Source: CAZBWW01 sp964496005 (GTDB lineage: Bacteria > Patescibacteriota > WWE3 > UBA101185 > UBA10185). Taken from it: 32,204 nt of DNA. The position numbers and the translations under genes were made by a program. Below, in pieces: positions 14,927-22,342 of the stretch (the stretch's first letter is position 1; each line of letters opens with the position of its first letter). The notes beneath the pieces were generated by a model. The model ran no database searches, had not been told where the DNA came from, and saw only the letters and a list, made by a program, of their open reading frames with translations. Location of the stretch: positions 1 to 32,204 of the forward strand of contig CAZBWW010000010.1 in NCBI GenBank assembly GCA_964496005.1, given 5' to 3'.

Positions 14927-15565
14927 ATGCAAAAAATAATTATTGTCGCAGGATTTCTCATTCTCGTAGTTGGAGTAACGGCTACGATTTTTACCAAGTA
15001 TAATAGTCAGGTTGCGCCCATGAACCAAGACCAATTATCCATTGAACAAGGGCAAGACGATACTATGAAACAACCAAAAATGACCATCGATAAAAATAAA
15101 AAATACATCGCGATCATGAATACTACTGAGGGTGAAATTACCATTGAACTCAACGCAAAACAAACACCTGTTACGGTTAATAACTTTGTCTACCTCGCTA
15201 AGAAAAAATTTTATGACAACGTAATATTTCATCGAGTCATTAAAGGATTTATGATACAAGGTGGAGATCCAACAGGAACAGGGAGCGGTGGTCCAGGATA
15301 TAGATTTGCCGACGAAAAATTTGATGGTGAATACACCCGCGGAACAGTTGCTATGGCAAATGCAGGCCCAAACACCAATGGGAGTCAGTTTTTTATAATG
15401 CATAAAGATAATCCGCTTCCCAAAGCCTATGTTATCTTCGGCAAAGTGGTAAAGGGAATGGAGACAGTCGATGCTATAGCCGATGCCCCCATGCAACCAG
15501 GTGGTGAGGGTTCATCGCCGGTAAATCCAACTAAAATTCTGTCAGTCACCATTCAGGAAAACTAA
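14927..15565 (+). CDS. Membrane-anchored cyclophilin-type peptidyl-prolyl isomerase
   Basis: 212 residues from ATG 14927; an upstream in-frame extension overlaps the preceding gene and lacks support. Residues 3-23 form one membrane helix, followed by a polar linker to about 60, so the catalytic domain faces outside. Cyclophilin blocks are all visible: FHRVIKGFMIQGGDPTGTGS (about 104-123), with the active-site Arg in FHR and Gln in IQGGD, then GTVAMANAGPNTNGSQFFI (about 143-161), and VIFGKVVKGMETVD. It catalyses cis-trans isomerisation of X-Pro bonds and probably helps fold secreted or surface proteins. It is placed just before the copper operon, but that operon has its own promoter and operator, so a functional link is not implied. 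Confidence 0.93.
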   Translation: MQKIIIVAGFLILVVGVTATIFTKYNSQVAPMNQDQLSIEQGQDDTMKQPKMTIDKNKKYIAIMNTTEGEITIELNAKQTPVTVNNFVYLAKKKFYDNVIFHRVIKGFMIQGGDPTGTGSGGPGYRFADEKFDGEYTRGTVAMANAGPNTNGSQFFIMHKDNPLPKAYVIFGKVVKGMETVDAIADAPMQPGGEGSSPVNPTKILSVTIQEN

Positions 15566-15588
15566 AGCTTCATTCAGTACAAATACTG

Positions 15589-15617
15589 TTGACAGATGTT
15601 ATTTGTTGTACTACTCT
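15589..15617 (+). promoter_or_regulatory. Promoter of the copper operon
   Basis: Consensus -35 TTGACA (15589-15594), 17-nt spacer, -10 TACTCT (15612-15617). The CsoR-type operator begins 5 nt downstream, over the expected transcription start. The leader to csoR is roughly 105 nt, long for this window. Confidence 0.6.
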
Positions 15618-15622
15618 ATACC

Positions 15623-15643
15623 TATACCCCAGGTAGGGGTATA
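15623..15643. promoter_or_regulatory. CsoR-type operator
   Basis: Inverted repeat TATACCCC (15623-15630), spacer aggta, GGGGTATA (15636-15643). This is the ATACCCC-n-GGGGTAT architecture known for CsoR-family copper repressors, and a csoR gene follows. Apo-repressor bound here would block transcription, and Cu(I) would release it. Confidence 0.8.
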
Positions 15644-15689
15644 TACAGAATTACAAATTTCAAATTACAAATAACAAATCAATTTTCAA

Positions 15690-15731
15690 TTAAATAAAAA
15701 TTCAAAATTTATAATTAAAAATTATTACTAT
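15690..15731 (+). repeat. AT-rich leader repeat before csoR
   Basis: A 42-nt element starting TTAAATAAAA and ending at the csoR ATG. It matches the 42 nt immediately before copA (17272-17313) at 34 of 42 positions, with the same distance to the ATG. More AT-rich repeat-like sequence (caaatttcaaatt type) precedes it from about 15653. It has no GC-rich Shine-Dalgarno. Confidence 0.6.
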
Positions 15732-15946
15732 ATGAACAACACAAAAACACTGGTAAGCTACAAAAAAGCACGAAGTTTGCTAGACAAAATAGTCACCATG
15801 ATGGAGAACGGCGATTACTGTATTGATATCATGCAACAAAACCTTGCAGTTATTGGACTTTTAAAGTCAGCGCATCAACAGCTTATGGAGTCACACCTTA
15901 ATTCATGTTTTAAACACGCAATGGGGACAAACAATCAAAAAAGAAA
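15732..15946 (+). CDS. csoR: CsoR-family copper-sensing repressor (3' end lost in gap)
   Basis: 71 residues are visible before the N run. A small all-alpha DUF156/CsoR protein that binds operator DNA when metal-free. The metal ligands are Cys30 (YCIDIMQQ), His55 and Cys59 (SHLNSC), the C-x24-H-x3-C spacing of Mycobacterium tuberculosis CsoR (Cys36, His61, Cys65), so Cu(I) sensing is strongly supported. A matching operator lies about 90 nt upstream. The family is usually 85-110 residues, so the stop codon is probably just inside the gap. Open-frame continuation across the Ns into the next protein is an artefact. It is the first gene of the operon and probably autoregulated. Confidence 0.9.
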
Positions 15947-16046
15947 NNNNNNNNNNNNNNNNNNNNNNNNNNNNNNNNNNNNNNNNNNNNNNNNNNNNNN
16001 NNNNNNNNNNNNNNNNNNNNNNNNNNNNNNNNNNNNNNNNNNNNNN
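15947..16046. other. Scaffold gap (100 N) inside the copper operon
   Basis: Exactly 100 N of unknown true length. It hides the end of csoR and the start of the next gene, including most of its HMA domain, and makes two genes look like one frame. Confidence 0.99.
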
Positions 16047-17240
16047 TCTGATATTGCAAAGGCAGTAACAGAGGCAGGATATGAGCTTGGAAAAACCGGC
16101 AATCTTCCATTTCTCTCAACACGCAAAGCTGACTATACCGAGCTTGCATTTGCGGGAATCGTTGTAGCTCTTTTGTATTTTATTCTTAATGATTTAGGAC
16201 TGTTTGATATGGCATTTGCCAAAGCCAATGATTTTTCAAATTTACCAGTAGTTCTTCTTGTTGGACTTACAGCAGGTGTATCAACTTGTATGGCTCTTGT
16301 AGGCGGATTAGTGCTGGGAGTATCTACCAAATTTGCACAAAATAGACCGTTTGCAACAGCCCAAGAAAAGTTTATCCCTCATGTTTTTTTCAATCTTGGT
16401 CGCATACTATCTTTTTTTGTACTCGGAGGAATTATGGGTCTTGTAGGCTCGATTCTCAATCTTTCAATATCAACCATGGGATATTTGATTATTGTAGTTG
16501 GAATTATTATGGTGGTTCTGGGCTTACAGCTTATCAATATATTTCCCTGGCTGAATACTGTTTCATTTACACTGCCTAAAGGAATTTCAAAATTCTTTGG
16601 ACTTACAGAAAAAAAAGATGCAGAGTATTCTCACACCAACGCACTGGTTCTTGGTGCACTTACCTTTTTTGTACCATGTGGATTTACTCAATCAATACAA
16701 CTGTATGCAATGACTACTGGATCGTTTGTAAATGGGGCGCTCACAATGGCAGTATTTGCTATTGGCACTACCCCAGGACTGCTTGGACTTGGTGGCCTTG
16801 CATCGTTTATTAAAGGACGTTCTGCAGGTTTTATCTACAAACTCATAGGAATAGTTGTTGTTGCTCTTGCACTTTTCAATATCTCAAACGGCATGACTCT
16901 TGCAGGACTTAAAAAGGTAAATGCAAAATCAACAACACAAACACAACAAGATCAGTATGTAAAAATGGAAAATGGAGTACAGGTTGTGCGTATGGAACAA
17001 AATGCACGAGGATATCACCCCGATCAAGTAACGGTTAAAAAGAATGTGCCTGTTAAGTGGATAATTAAATCAGTGTATCCCTATTCGTGTGCAAGTAGTC
17101 TTGTATCAGAAAAACTTAATATTCGCACTCTCCTTACCGAAAAAGAGCAGGTTTTTGAATTTACCCCCAAAGAAATTGGCGACATACCCTTTAGTTGTAG
17201 TATGGGAATGTACTGGGGAAACTTTACAGTAGTCGAATAA
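16047..17240 (+). CDS. HMA-TauE/DsbD-cupredoxin copper membrane protein (5' end lost in gap)
   Basis: About 398 visible residues. It opens with the tail of a heavy-metal-associated domain (SDIAKAVTEAGYELG); the CxxC part must lie in the gap. Six or so membrane helices follow with the TauE/SafE or DsbD-type pattern (GLTAGVSTCMALVGGLVLG, then HVFFNLGRILSFFVLGGIMG, then FFVPCGFTQSIQLYAM). From about 16960 there is an outward-facing cupredoxin domain ending PFSCSMGMYWGNFTVV, whose Cys and Met resemble copper ligands. The paired Cys residues inside the membrane (STCM, PCGF) suggest thiol-mediated metal or electron transfer. It probably moves Cu(I) across the membrane or passes it to an external acceptor; the exact role of this fusion type is not established. 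It lies between csoR and copA. Confidence 0.82.
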   Translation, partial: SDIAKAVTEAGYELGKTGNLPFLSTRKADYTELAFAGIVVALLYFILNDLGLFDMAFAKANDFSNLPVVLLVGLTAGVSTCMALVGGLVLGVSTKFAQNRPFATAQEKFIPHVFFNLGRILSFFVLGGIMGLVGSILNLSISTMGYLIIVVGIIMVVLGLQLINIFPWLNTVSFTLPKGISKFFGLTEKKDAEYSHTNALVLGALTFFVPCGFTQSIQLYAMTTGSFVNGALTMAVFAIGTTPGLLGLGGLASFIKGRSAGFIYKLIGIVVVALALFNISNGMTLAGLKKVNAKSTTQTQQDQYVKMENGVQVVRMEQNARGYHPDQVTVKKNVPVKWIIKSVYPYSCASSLVSEKLNIRTLLTEKEQVFEFTPKEIGDIPFSCSMGMYWGNFTVVE

Positions 17241-17271
17241 TACGAATACATTAGAAATTTGAAATTTATAT

Positions 17272-17313
17272 TTAAATAAAAGTTCAGAGTTTTAAATTAA
17301 AAATTAATTCTCT
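17272..17313 (+). repeat. AT-rich leader repeat before copA
   Basis: 42 nt ending at the copA ATG, 34 of 42 identical to the element before csoR and starting with the same TTAAATAAAA. It may serve as an A/U-rich, unstructured ribosome entry site for internal operon genes. Confidence 0.6.
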
Positions 17314-20300
17314 ATGTCACAAAAAACCACGCTCTCTATAACCGGCATGCACTGTAGTTCATGTGCAAAATTAGTTGAACGATCGCTTAGTTCGGTTAGT
17401 GGCGTTACTCAAGCGTCTGTTAATTTTGCATCGGAAAAAGCTGTTGTAACAACAAAGGGGTCAATTACTGAGTCACTACTTACACAAGCTGTTGCTAAAG
17501 CTGGGTACTCAGCGGTTGTTCTAACTGACGAAACAAAAAAAGACGATGATGAACGTAGAAAAAAAGCATATAAATCAGAATGGAAGCGGTTTGTTGCAAG
17601 CGCAATTCTTAGTTTGCCTATGGTCTACTTCATGATCCTTGATTTTTTCCCAACGTTTTTAGGAGGATCTACTATTATTCCCTACATTGGAGTTGTTTCA
17701 TTTATTCTGACAACACCCATTCAGTTTATTATTGGATACGGATTTTACCGTGGCATGTGGTCAGCGCTTAAGATGAAGACCTTTAATATGGATAGTCTTA
17801 TTGCAATTGGCACTACGGTTGCTTATGTATATAGCGTAATAAACTTTTTTATATATACCACCACCTATAAATCTATTATTGGAATCGCAGGAGAAAAAAT
17901 ACCAGAACTATATTTTGAAACAGCGGCATTTCTTATAACGTTTGTGGTGCTCGGCAAACTTCTTGAGCATCGAGCAAAGGGTCAAGCTTCCCAAGCAATC
18001 CAAAAACTTATGGAGCTGCAGTCTAAAACAGCACGCGTTCTAAGAGGAAGTCAGGTAGTCGAACTAGCAATAAATGAAATAAAAAAAGGGGATATTATTG
18101 TCGCACGTCCAGGCGAGCGCATTGCCCTTGATGGTGTAATCACAAAAGGATCAACAAGCATTGATCAATCAATGATAACGGGTGAAAGCATCCCCGTTGA
18201 AAAATCTGTAGGGCAAAAAATAATTGGGGGTACTATGAATGGTCTCGGAAGCATTGAATATAAAGTTGAAAAAGTGGGGAAAGAAACAATGCTTGCGCAT
18301 ATTATTCAGCTTGTTGAAGACGCTCAGAATTCAAAAGCGCCAATTCAGGCACTTGCCGACCGCATATCTGCATACTTTGTACCTGCAGTTATTGGCATTG
18401 CCATACTTGTATTTCTGATTTGGTTTTTTCTTTTAGGGTCCTCACTGTCTTTCGCTCTCATGGCGTTTACATCGGTTATCGTAATTGCATGTCCTTGTGC
18501 ATTAGGACTCGCCACTCCTACAGCACTTATGGTAGGTACAGGTCGAGGGGCTGAACTTGGCATACTTATTAAAGGTGGTGAAGCGCTTGAGTCGGCAACA
18601 AATATAACAGCAGTTGTATTTGATAAAACAGGCACTATTACTCATGGAAAGCCAAAAGTAACTGACATACTATCATATGGCAGTGATGATTATGATGAAA
18701 TTGTACGTATTGCTGCGTCTCTTGAAAAACAGTCCGAACACCCACTTGCTCAAGCAATACTTGAAAAAGCGAACAACAGTCATCTTGCAAGAGTTTCATC
18801 GTTTAATGTATACCCCGGAAAAGGAGTGTCCGGAAAAATAGATAATAAAGAATATTACTTTGGCAACCGTTTGCTTGCACTTGATACAAAAACAACAATT
18901 TCAGAGACAGCCGAAAAACAAATTCGTGAACTTGAACAGCACGGTAAAACGGTAATGGTGCTTACCAATAATTCAAAACTCGTTGGTGCAATAGCAGTTG
19001 CCGATACTATTAAAAAGGAGTCTATTTCTGCGATTTCCAATCTTCAAAAAAGAGGAATAAAGACCATACTTCTTACGGGTGACAACATGCGAACAGCACG
19101 CGCAATTGCAGACCAGGTGGGAATAACAGATGTTGTTGCTGGTGTGTTGCCAGATAAAAAAGCAAAAACAATTGCGGAACTTCAACGAAACAGCGAAAAA
19201 GTAGCAATGGTTGGAGATGGTATTAATGATGCCCCGGCACTAGCGCAAGCAGATCTTGGTATTGTTATGGGTTCGGGAACCGACATAGCTCTTGAAGCGG
19301 GGGGGATTGTGCTCATGCAGAATAGTCTTTCCGATGTGCTCACGGCACTTGATTTAGCTTCAGAAAGTTTGGGGAAAATAAAACAAAATATGGTGTTTGC
19401 ACTGTTGTATAACGTACTTGGTATACCAGTTGCTGCACGAGTGTTTAGTTTTATGGGCATAGTGCTTATGCCGGAGCTTGCCGGACTTGCCATGGCTCTC
19501 AGCTCGATATCTGTAGTTACCAACTCTCTTCTCCTTCGACTGTTTAAGCCATCAAAAACTAACTACATTTCGCTTGCGGCGCCATTTGTTATGGGTGCGT
19601 TTTTCTTATTTATATTCTTCGAGTTTGCTCAGTTTAGTTCAAAGATGGCTATGTCAACGCAGGCACGACCAGTTCCTCAGCAAGTTAAAGATAGAGCAAA
19701 TGCAGTCTTTCAAAGCGGAGCTATGAAAATTGGGTATTTGGGAACTGAACCAAAGCTCTTTTTCACCGCATCAGACTCCTCAGTTCTTACAACTATACCA
19801 GTGAGAAAAGGAAGCAATTCACTTACAGTAAACGCTATGATAGTTGGCGACGAGGAAGGTACAATGATGGAAAAGGAAAAGCTTTTTACCAACGCGGGCG
19901 ATAGCATTCCTGGTTTCTTTGGGATTACACCTGCAATAAAAATAGTAGGAGTAGCTGCACCAACCAGCACCATGTTTGACATGTTTCATTTTTTGGATGC
20001 GCCTACGTTTGCACGAATTAGTGGTGAATCAAAATCAATATCGTTTGCTATCGCGCCTGATAAATCACTCAAACTTTTTTATTCAGTTCCCTCACCAATG
20101 CCTGAACGATTAAGACCGCATCTTAAGCAAGGTGAACTGTATCCAGTTGTTCAAGAGGGAAAAACTTTCCTTCCAGTTGCAATTGGTATAGAAGAGGCAA
20201 AGATGATGATTGCTGAAGGGTTGTTTACAAAGGAAGGCGATATAATACGTGGTTTTTTCGGAAATGATATAGTGGTAATAAAAATAATTCCAAGAACCAA

Positions 20301-20352
20301 TACGTGGTTTGACCACATGCACTTTGTAGGCCAGGAATTTATGGTGCGGTAA
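17314..20352 (+). CDS. copA: Cu(I)-exporting P1B-type ATPase with a duplicated C-terminal domain
   Basis: 1012 residues, well above the usual 700-850. Domains in order: HMA (4-72) with GMHCSSC (Cys14, Cys17); membrane helices; actuator loop with MITGES; CPC in helix 6 (Cys393-Pro-Cys395), the Cu(I) site; phosphorylation motif DKTGT (Asp437); SEHP (His476-Pro477) of the nucleotide domain; GDGIND (634-639); the last helices with YN (699-700) and MALSSISVVTNS (727-738), typical of Cu(I) pumps. It exports Cu(I) using ATP. A normal CopA would end near 748. Here an extra helix (about 753-775) leads to an extracytoplasmic tail made of two related copies (813-895 and 919-1005), each with KLF[FY], LFT..GD.I.GFFG and a final D-x2-HF motif (His892, His1003). 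I do not recognise this tail. It is the last gene of the copper operon. Confidence 0.95.
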   Translation: MSQKTTLSITGMHCSSCAKLVERSLSSVSGVTQASVNFASEKAVVTTKGSITESLLTQAVAKAGYSAVVLTDETKKDDDERRKKAYKSEWKRFVASAILSLPMVYFMILDFFPTFLGGSTIIPYIGVVSFILTTPIQFIIGYGFYRGMWSALKMKTFNMDSLIAIGTTVAYVYSVINFFIYTTTYKSIIGIAGEKIPELYFETAAFLITFVVLGKLLEHRAKGQASQAIQKLMELQSKTARVLRGSQVVELAINEIKKGDIIVARPGERIALDGVITKGSTSIDQSMITGESIPVEKSVGQKIIGGTMNGLGSIEYKVEKVGKETMLAHIIQLVEDAQNSKAPIQALADRISAYFVPAVIGIAILVFLIWFFLLGSSLSFALMAFTSVIVIACPCALGLATPTALMVGTGRGAELGILIKGGEALESATNITAVVFDKTGTITHGKPKVTDILSYGSDDYDEIVRIAASLEKQSEHPLAQAILEKANNSHLARVSSFNVYPGKGVSGKIDNKEYYFGNRLLALDTKTTISETAEKQIRELEQHGKTVMVLTNNSKLVGAIAVADTIKKESISAISNLQKRGIKTILLTGDNMRTARAIADQVGITDVVAGVLPDKKAKTIAELQRNSEKVAMVGDGINDAPALAQADLGIVMGSGTDIALEAGGIVLMQNSLSDVLTALDLASESLGKIKQNMVFALLYNVLGIPVAARVFSFMGIVLMPELAGLAMALSSISVVTNSLLLRLFKPSKTNYISLAAPFVMGAFFLFIFFEFAQFSSKMAMSTQARPVPQQVKDRANAVFQSGAMKIGYLGTEPKLFFTASDSSVLTTIPVRKGSNSLTVNAMIVGDEEGTMMEKEKLFTNAGDSIPGFFGITPAIKIVGVAAPTSTMFDMFHFLDAPTFARISGESKSISFAIAPDKSLKLFYSVPSPMPERLRPHLKQGELYPVVQEGKTFLPVAIGIEEAKMMIAEGLFTKEGDIIRGFFGNDIVVIKIIPRTNTWFDHMHFVGQEFMVR

Positions 20353-20355
20353 CAT

Positions 20356-20389
20356 ACTTCATCTGATTATTCGAATAATCAGATGAAGT
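20356..20389. repeat. 34-nt perfect palindrome, copy 2
   Basis: Half-site ACTTCATCTGATTATTC followed by its exact complement. The inner 24 nt are identical to the palindrome at 10668-10691. It starts 3 nt after the copA stop and ends 2 nt before the -10 of the NUDIX gene. It is a strong hairpin in RNA but has no T-run, so it may mark a 3' end, act as an operator, or be a mobile palindromic repeat. Confidence 0.85.
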
Positions 20390-20391
20390 GG

Positions 20392-20397
20392 TAGAAT
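20392..20397 (+). promoter_or_regulatory. -10-like hexamer, leaderless-type, for the NUDIX gene
   Basis: TAGAAT followed by 6 nt (ggtcgt) and ATG 20404. It is placed directly after the palindrome. Confidence 0.45.
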
Positions 20398-20403
20398 GGT
20401 CGT

Positions 20404-20886
20404 ATGAAGAAATCTGTTGTTGCGACACTTGAGTGTTTTGTAAAAAAAGATGGGAAGTATCTTATGTTGCACCGGAGTCCGACAAAGCGTATCATGCCCG
20501 ACGTATGGATGGCTCCCGGCGGACACCGTGAATTTAACGAGGGCTTGTTTGAGTGTGCGCGAAGAGAAGTGCTAGAAGAGACTGGACTGACAATCAAAAA
20601 CCTACAGGTGAAGGTTATCGGAAACGCATTTCTTAAAGACTTAGACCAAGAATTTCATTTTCATCTCCTTGTGGCCGACTATGCCAGTGGGGAACTTAAG
20701 CCGAAAATAGATGATGGTGAGTTTGTATGGCTTACTCCTGATGAAATGATGAAGCTTCCAACCCTCCTTGCAGAATTGCAACATGTTATCCCTCATATTA
20801 CTTCTGAATCAACAGAAGTATTAAGCTATAAGGCTGTGTATGAGAAGGGGAATGAAATGAGTTTTTTTGAAATTGAAAAGAAGTAG
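20404..20886 (+). CDS. NUDIX hydrolase
   Basis: 160 residues. The NUDIX box is canonical and complete: Gly40, Glu46, then REVLEETGL (54-62), matching G-x5-E-x7-REU-x-EE-x-G-U; Glu58 and Glu59 would bind Mg2+. The fold hydrolyses nucleoside diphosphates linked to another moiety, as in damaged-nucleotide removal (MutT type), ADP-ribose or nucleotide-sugar turnover. The segment VWMAPGGHREFNEG and the length are close to MutT-like housecleaning enzymes, but the substrate cannot be set from sequence. Soluble and cytoplasmic. The start is supported by a TAGAAT 6 nt upstream. It converges with the Lon-like gene across 5 nt and is unlikely to belong to the copper operon, given the palindrome and own promoter between them. 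Confidence 0.92.
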   Translation: MKKSVVATLECFVKKDGKYLMLHRSPTKRIMPDVWMAPGGHREFNEGLFECARREVLEETGLTIKNLQVKVIGNAFLKDLDQEFHFHLLVADYASGELKPKIDDGEFVWLTPDEMMKLPTLLAELQHVIPHITSESTEVLSYKAVYEKGNEMSFFEIEKK

Positions 20887-20891
20887 TGTTA

Positions 20892-21962
20892 TTATCCAAC
20901 AAACTCATTTAAGTTAAGGTCAGTAAGAGTATAAGCGGTACCTTGTCCAGAAACTAAGCGGTACGAAACTTTACGAACAATTAACTCAATTTGGCGCTCT
21001 AAACTTCTGATTCCTGGTTCAAATCCGAGCGGACGTACCAGTTTTTGCCATGCAACATCCTCTATCTTGAGTTGTTCTGGAGTTAAACCTGTTTCTCTTA
21101 AAAATTTTGGAAGTACAAACCGCTTGCCAATTTCTATTTTCTCGGCATCGTTATATGATGGCATCTGCACTACCTCCAAGCGATCCAGAACGGCAGTTGC
21201 AACGGTACTTGTATTGTTGGCAGTCGCAACAAATAACACTTGTGACAAATCGAATGGATAGTCGATAAAATAATCGGTATACAACGAGTTTTGACCAGGA
21301 TCAAGAAGTTCAATAAGAACGCCCATTATGGATGCACGCGATTCGGGCGTACATCTATCAAGCTCATCCAGAAGAATTACTGGGTTTTTGGTGCCGGCCC
21401 GTCGTAGCGCCCGCATTATCATACCTGGTTCTGCCTCCGGAGATGTTTTAGACTGACCACGCAGGTCGAGTGCCGATGACAATCCTCCAAATGGAATACG
21501 AACCAGCTGGCGTCCTAAAGCTTCTGCAATTGATTTTGCAAATGTTGTTTTACCCGTACCAGCAAGACCGACGAAGAACAAATTTGGAGCATGGAAAGGC
21601 GTGTTTTGTGCGCTTTTTTTATGGAGGATTAATACCGAAAGATATTCTAGTACTAGGTTTTTAACCTTGTCCAAACCAAAATGGTTTTTGTCCAAATACT
21701 CCTTGGCCTTATTGATATCAAGCACATCCGGCGAACTCTTGTCCCAGGGTAGATTGGTAATCCAGTCGATATATTTTGCAGTAATATCAAGTTGCGACAT
21801 ACTACCGCCGTATTTAAGAGTCAGATTAATGCGTTCAATCTGGTGTAGTGCCTTTTCCATGAGATTAGCAGGTAGGCTGGATGCCTGCAACTGAAGTCGC
21901 AGTTTATCCACTTCTGACAATGAGTTCTGTAATGGTGTCGAATTAGCAGACGAAGTATCCAC
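20892..21962 (-). CDS. Lon-like AAA+ ATPase lacking the protease domain
   Basis: 356 residues from GTG 21962. The N-terminal part (about 17-115) matches the Lon helical linker before the ATPase (DKLRLQLQASSLPANLMEKAL, then YIDWITNLPWD, then LDINKAKEYLDKNHFGLDKVK). The AAA+ module follows: Walker A GLAGTGKT (132-139), the pore-region segment GGLSSALDLRGQ (159-170), Walker B VILLDELDR (195-203), sensor 1 ATANN (246-250), arginine finger region DRLEV (260-264) and sensor 2 GIRSLERQ (317-324). The protein stops at NLNEFVG (350-356), just where the Ser-Lys protease domain of Lon begins, and it also lacks the substrate-binding N-domain. It may be an unfoldase or remodelling factor. It is divergent from groES with overlapping promoters. 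Confidence 0.85.
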   Translation of the reverse strand: MDTSSANSTPLQNSLSEVDKLRLQLQASSLPANLMEKALHQIERINLTLKYGGSMSQLDITAKYIDWITNLPWDKSSPDVLDINKAKEYLDKNHFGLDKVKNLVLEYLSVLILHKKSAQNTPFHAPNLFFVGLAGTGKTTFAKSIAEALGRQLVRIPFGGLSSALDLRGQSKTSPEAEPGMIMRALRRAGTKNPVILLDELDRCTPESRASIMGVLIELLDPGQNSLYTDYFIDYPFDLSQVLFVATANNTSTVATAVLDRLEVVQMPSYNDAEKIEIGKRFVLPKFLRETGLTPEQLKIEDVAWQKLVRPLGFEPGIRSLERQIELIVRKVSYRLVSGQGTAYTLTDLNLNEFVG

Positions 21963-21991
21963 TTGACAAAATGAAAAAATTATATTATAAA
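21963..21991 (+). promoter_or_regulatory. Consensus promoter of groES-groEL
   Basis: -35 TTGACA (21963-21968), 17-nt spacer, -10 TATAAA (21986-21991), near-perfect vegetative sigma-70 type. The leader to ATG 22031 is about 33 nt. No CIRCE inverted repeat (TTAGCACTC type) is visible, so HrcA control is not supported. Confidence 0.75.
21984..21989 (-). promoter_or_regulatory. -10 hexamer for the Lon-like gene
   Basis: Minus-strand TATAAT, overlapping the groES -10 on the other strand. It lies 21 nt before the GTG start at 21962. The two promoters cannot be occupied at once. Confidence 0.5.
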
Positions 21992-22030
21992 ATTCTTACG
22001 TTAATTTCATTTTATAAATTATTTCAGTTT

Positions 22031-22342
22031 ATGTCTATGACAAAAACAAGCGGACCCAATATAAAACCCTTGTTTGATTTTGTACTTATCAAACCAACCT
22101 CTGCGGAGACTAAAACCGCGTCGGGTATAGTGCTTCCCGACTCAGCAAAAGAAAAGCCACAAATTGGTGAGGTCATGGCTGTTGGACCTGGAGCCATGAA
22201 TGAAAAGGGAGTTCAGGTGCCTATGGTCGTAAAAGTAGGCCAAAAAGTTATGTATAAAAAATGGGGTGGAAATGAGGTTAAGGTCGGTATGGAAGAGTGG
22301 ATGTTGGTTGAACAAAAAGATGTTATGGCTATCGTTGAGTAA
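22031..22342 (+). CDS. groES: Co-chaperonin GroES
   Basis: 103 residues from ATG 22031. The same frame is open upstream to 21971, but that region holds the promoter and leader. GroES caps the GroEL cage and binds it through a mobile loop. Visible: LFDFVLIKPTSAETKTASG (about 14-32) containing the mobile loop with GIVLPDSAKEKP, GEVMAVGPG (46-54), GQKVMYKKWGG and EEWMLVEQKDVMAIVE at the end, matching Cpn10 along its length. A second Met two codons later is an alternative start. It is followed by groEL after a 37-nt AT-rich spacer and transcribed from the TTGACA/TATAAA promoter. Confidence 0.95.
   Translation: MSMTKTSGPNIKPLFDFVLIKPTSAETKTASGIVLPDSAKEKPQIGEVMAVGPGAMNEKGVQVPMVVKVGQKVMYKKWGGNEVKVGMEEWMLVEQKDVMAIVE

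Noticed and set aside
15732..17240. A single 502-residue CsoR-transporter fusion protein
   Set aside because: The frame is continuous only because 100 N were translated as unknown residues. Domain content on either side fits two separate genes.
20356..20389. Intrinsic terminator of copA
   Set aside because: A strong hairpin but AT-rich and without a T-run on either strand, unlike the clear terminator after groEL. Kept as a palindromic repeat of unknown role.
10620..20400. CRISPR array made from the repeated palindrome
   Set aside because: Only two copies, far apart, with no regular spacers and no cas genes.
21971..22030. Upstream 20-codon extension of GroES
   Set aside because: This stretch contains the -10 element and leader, and GroES homologues begin near the LFDFVLIKP block.
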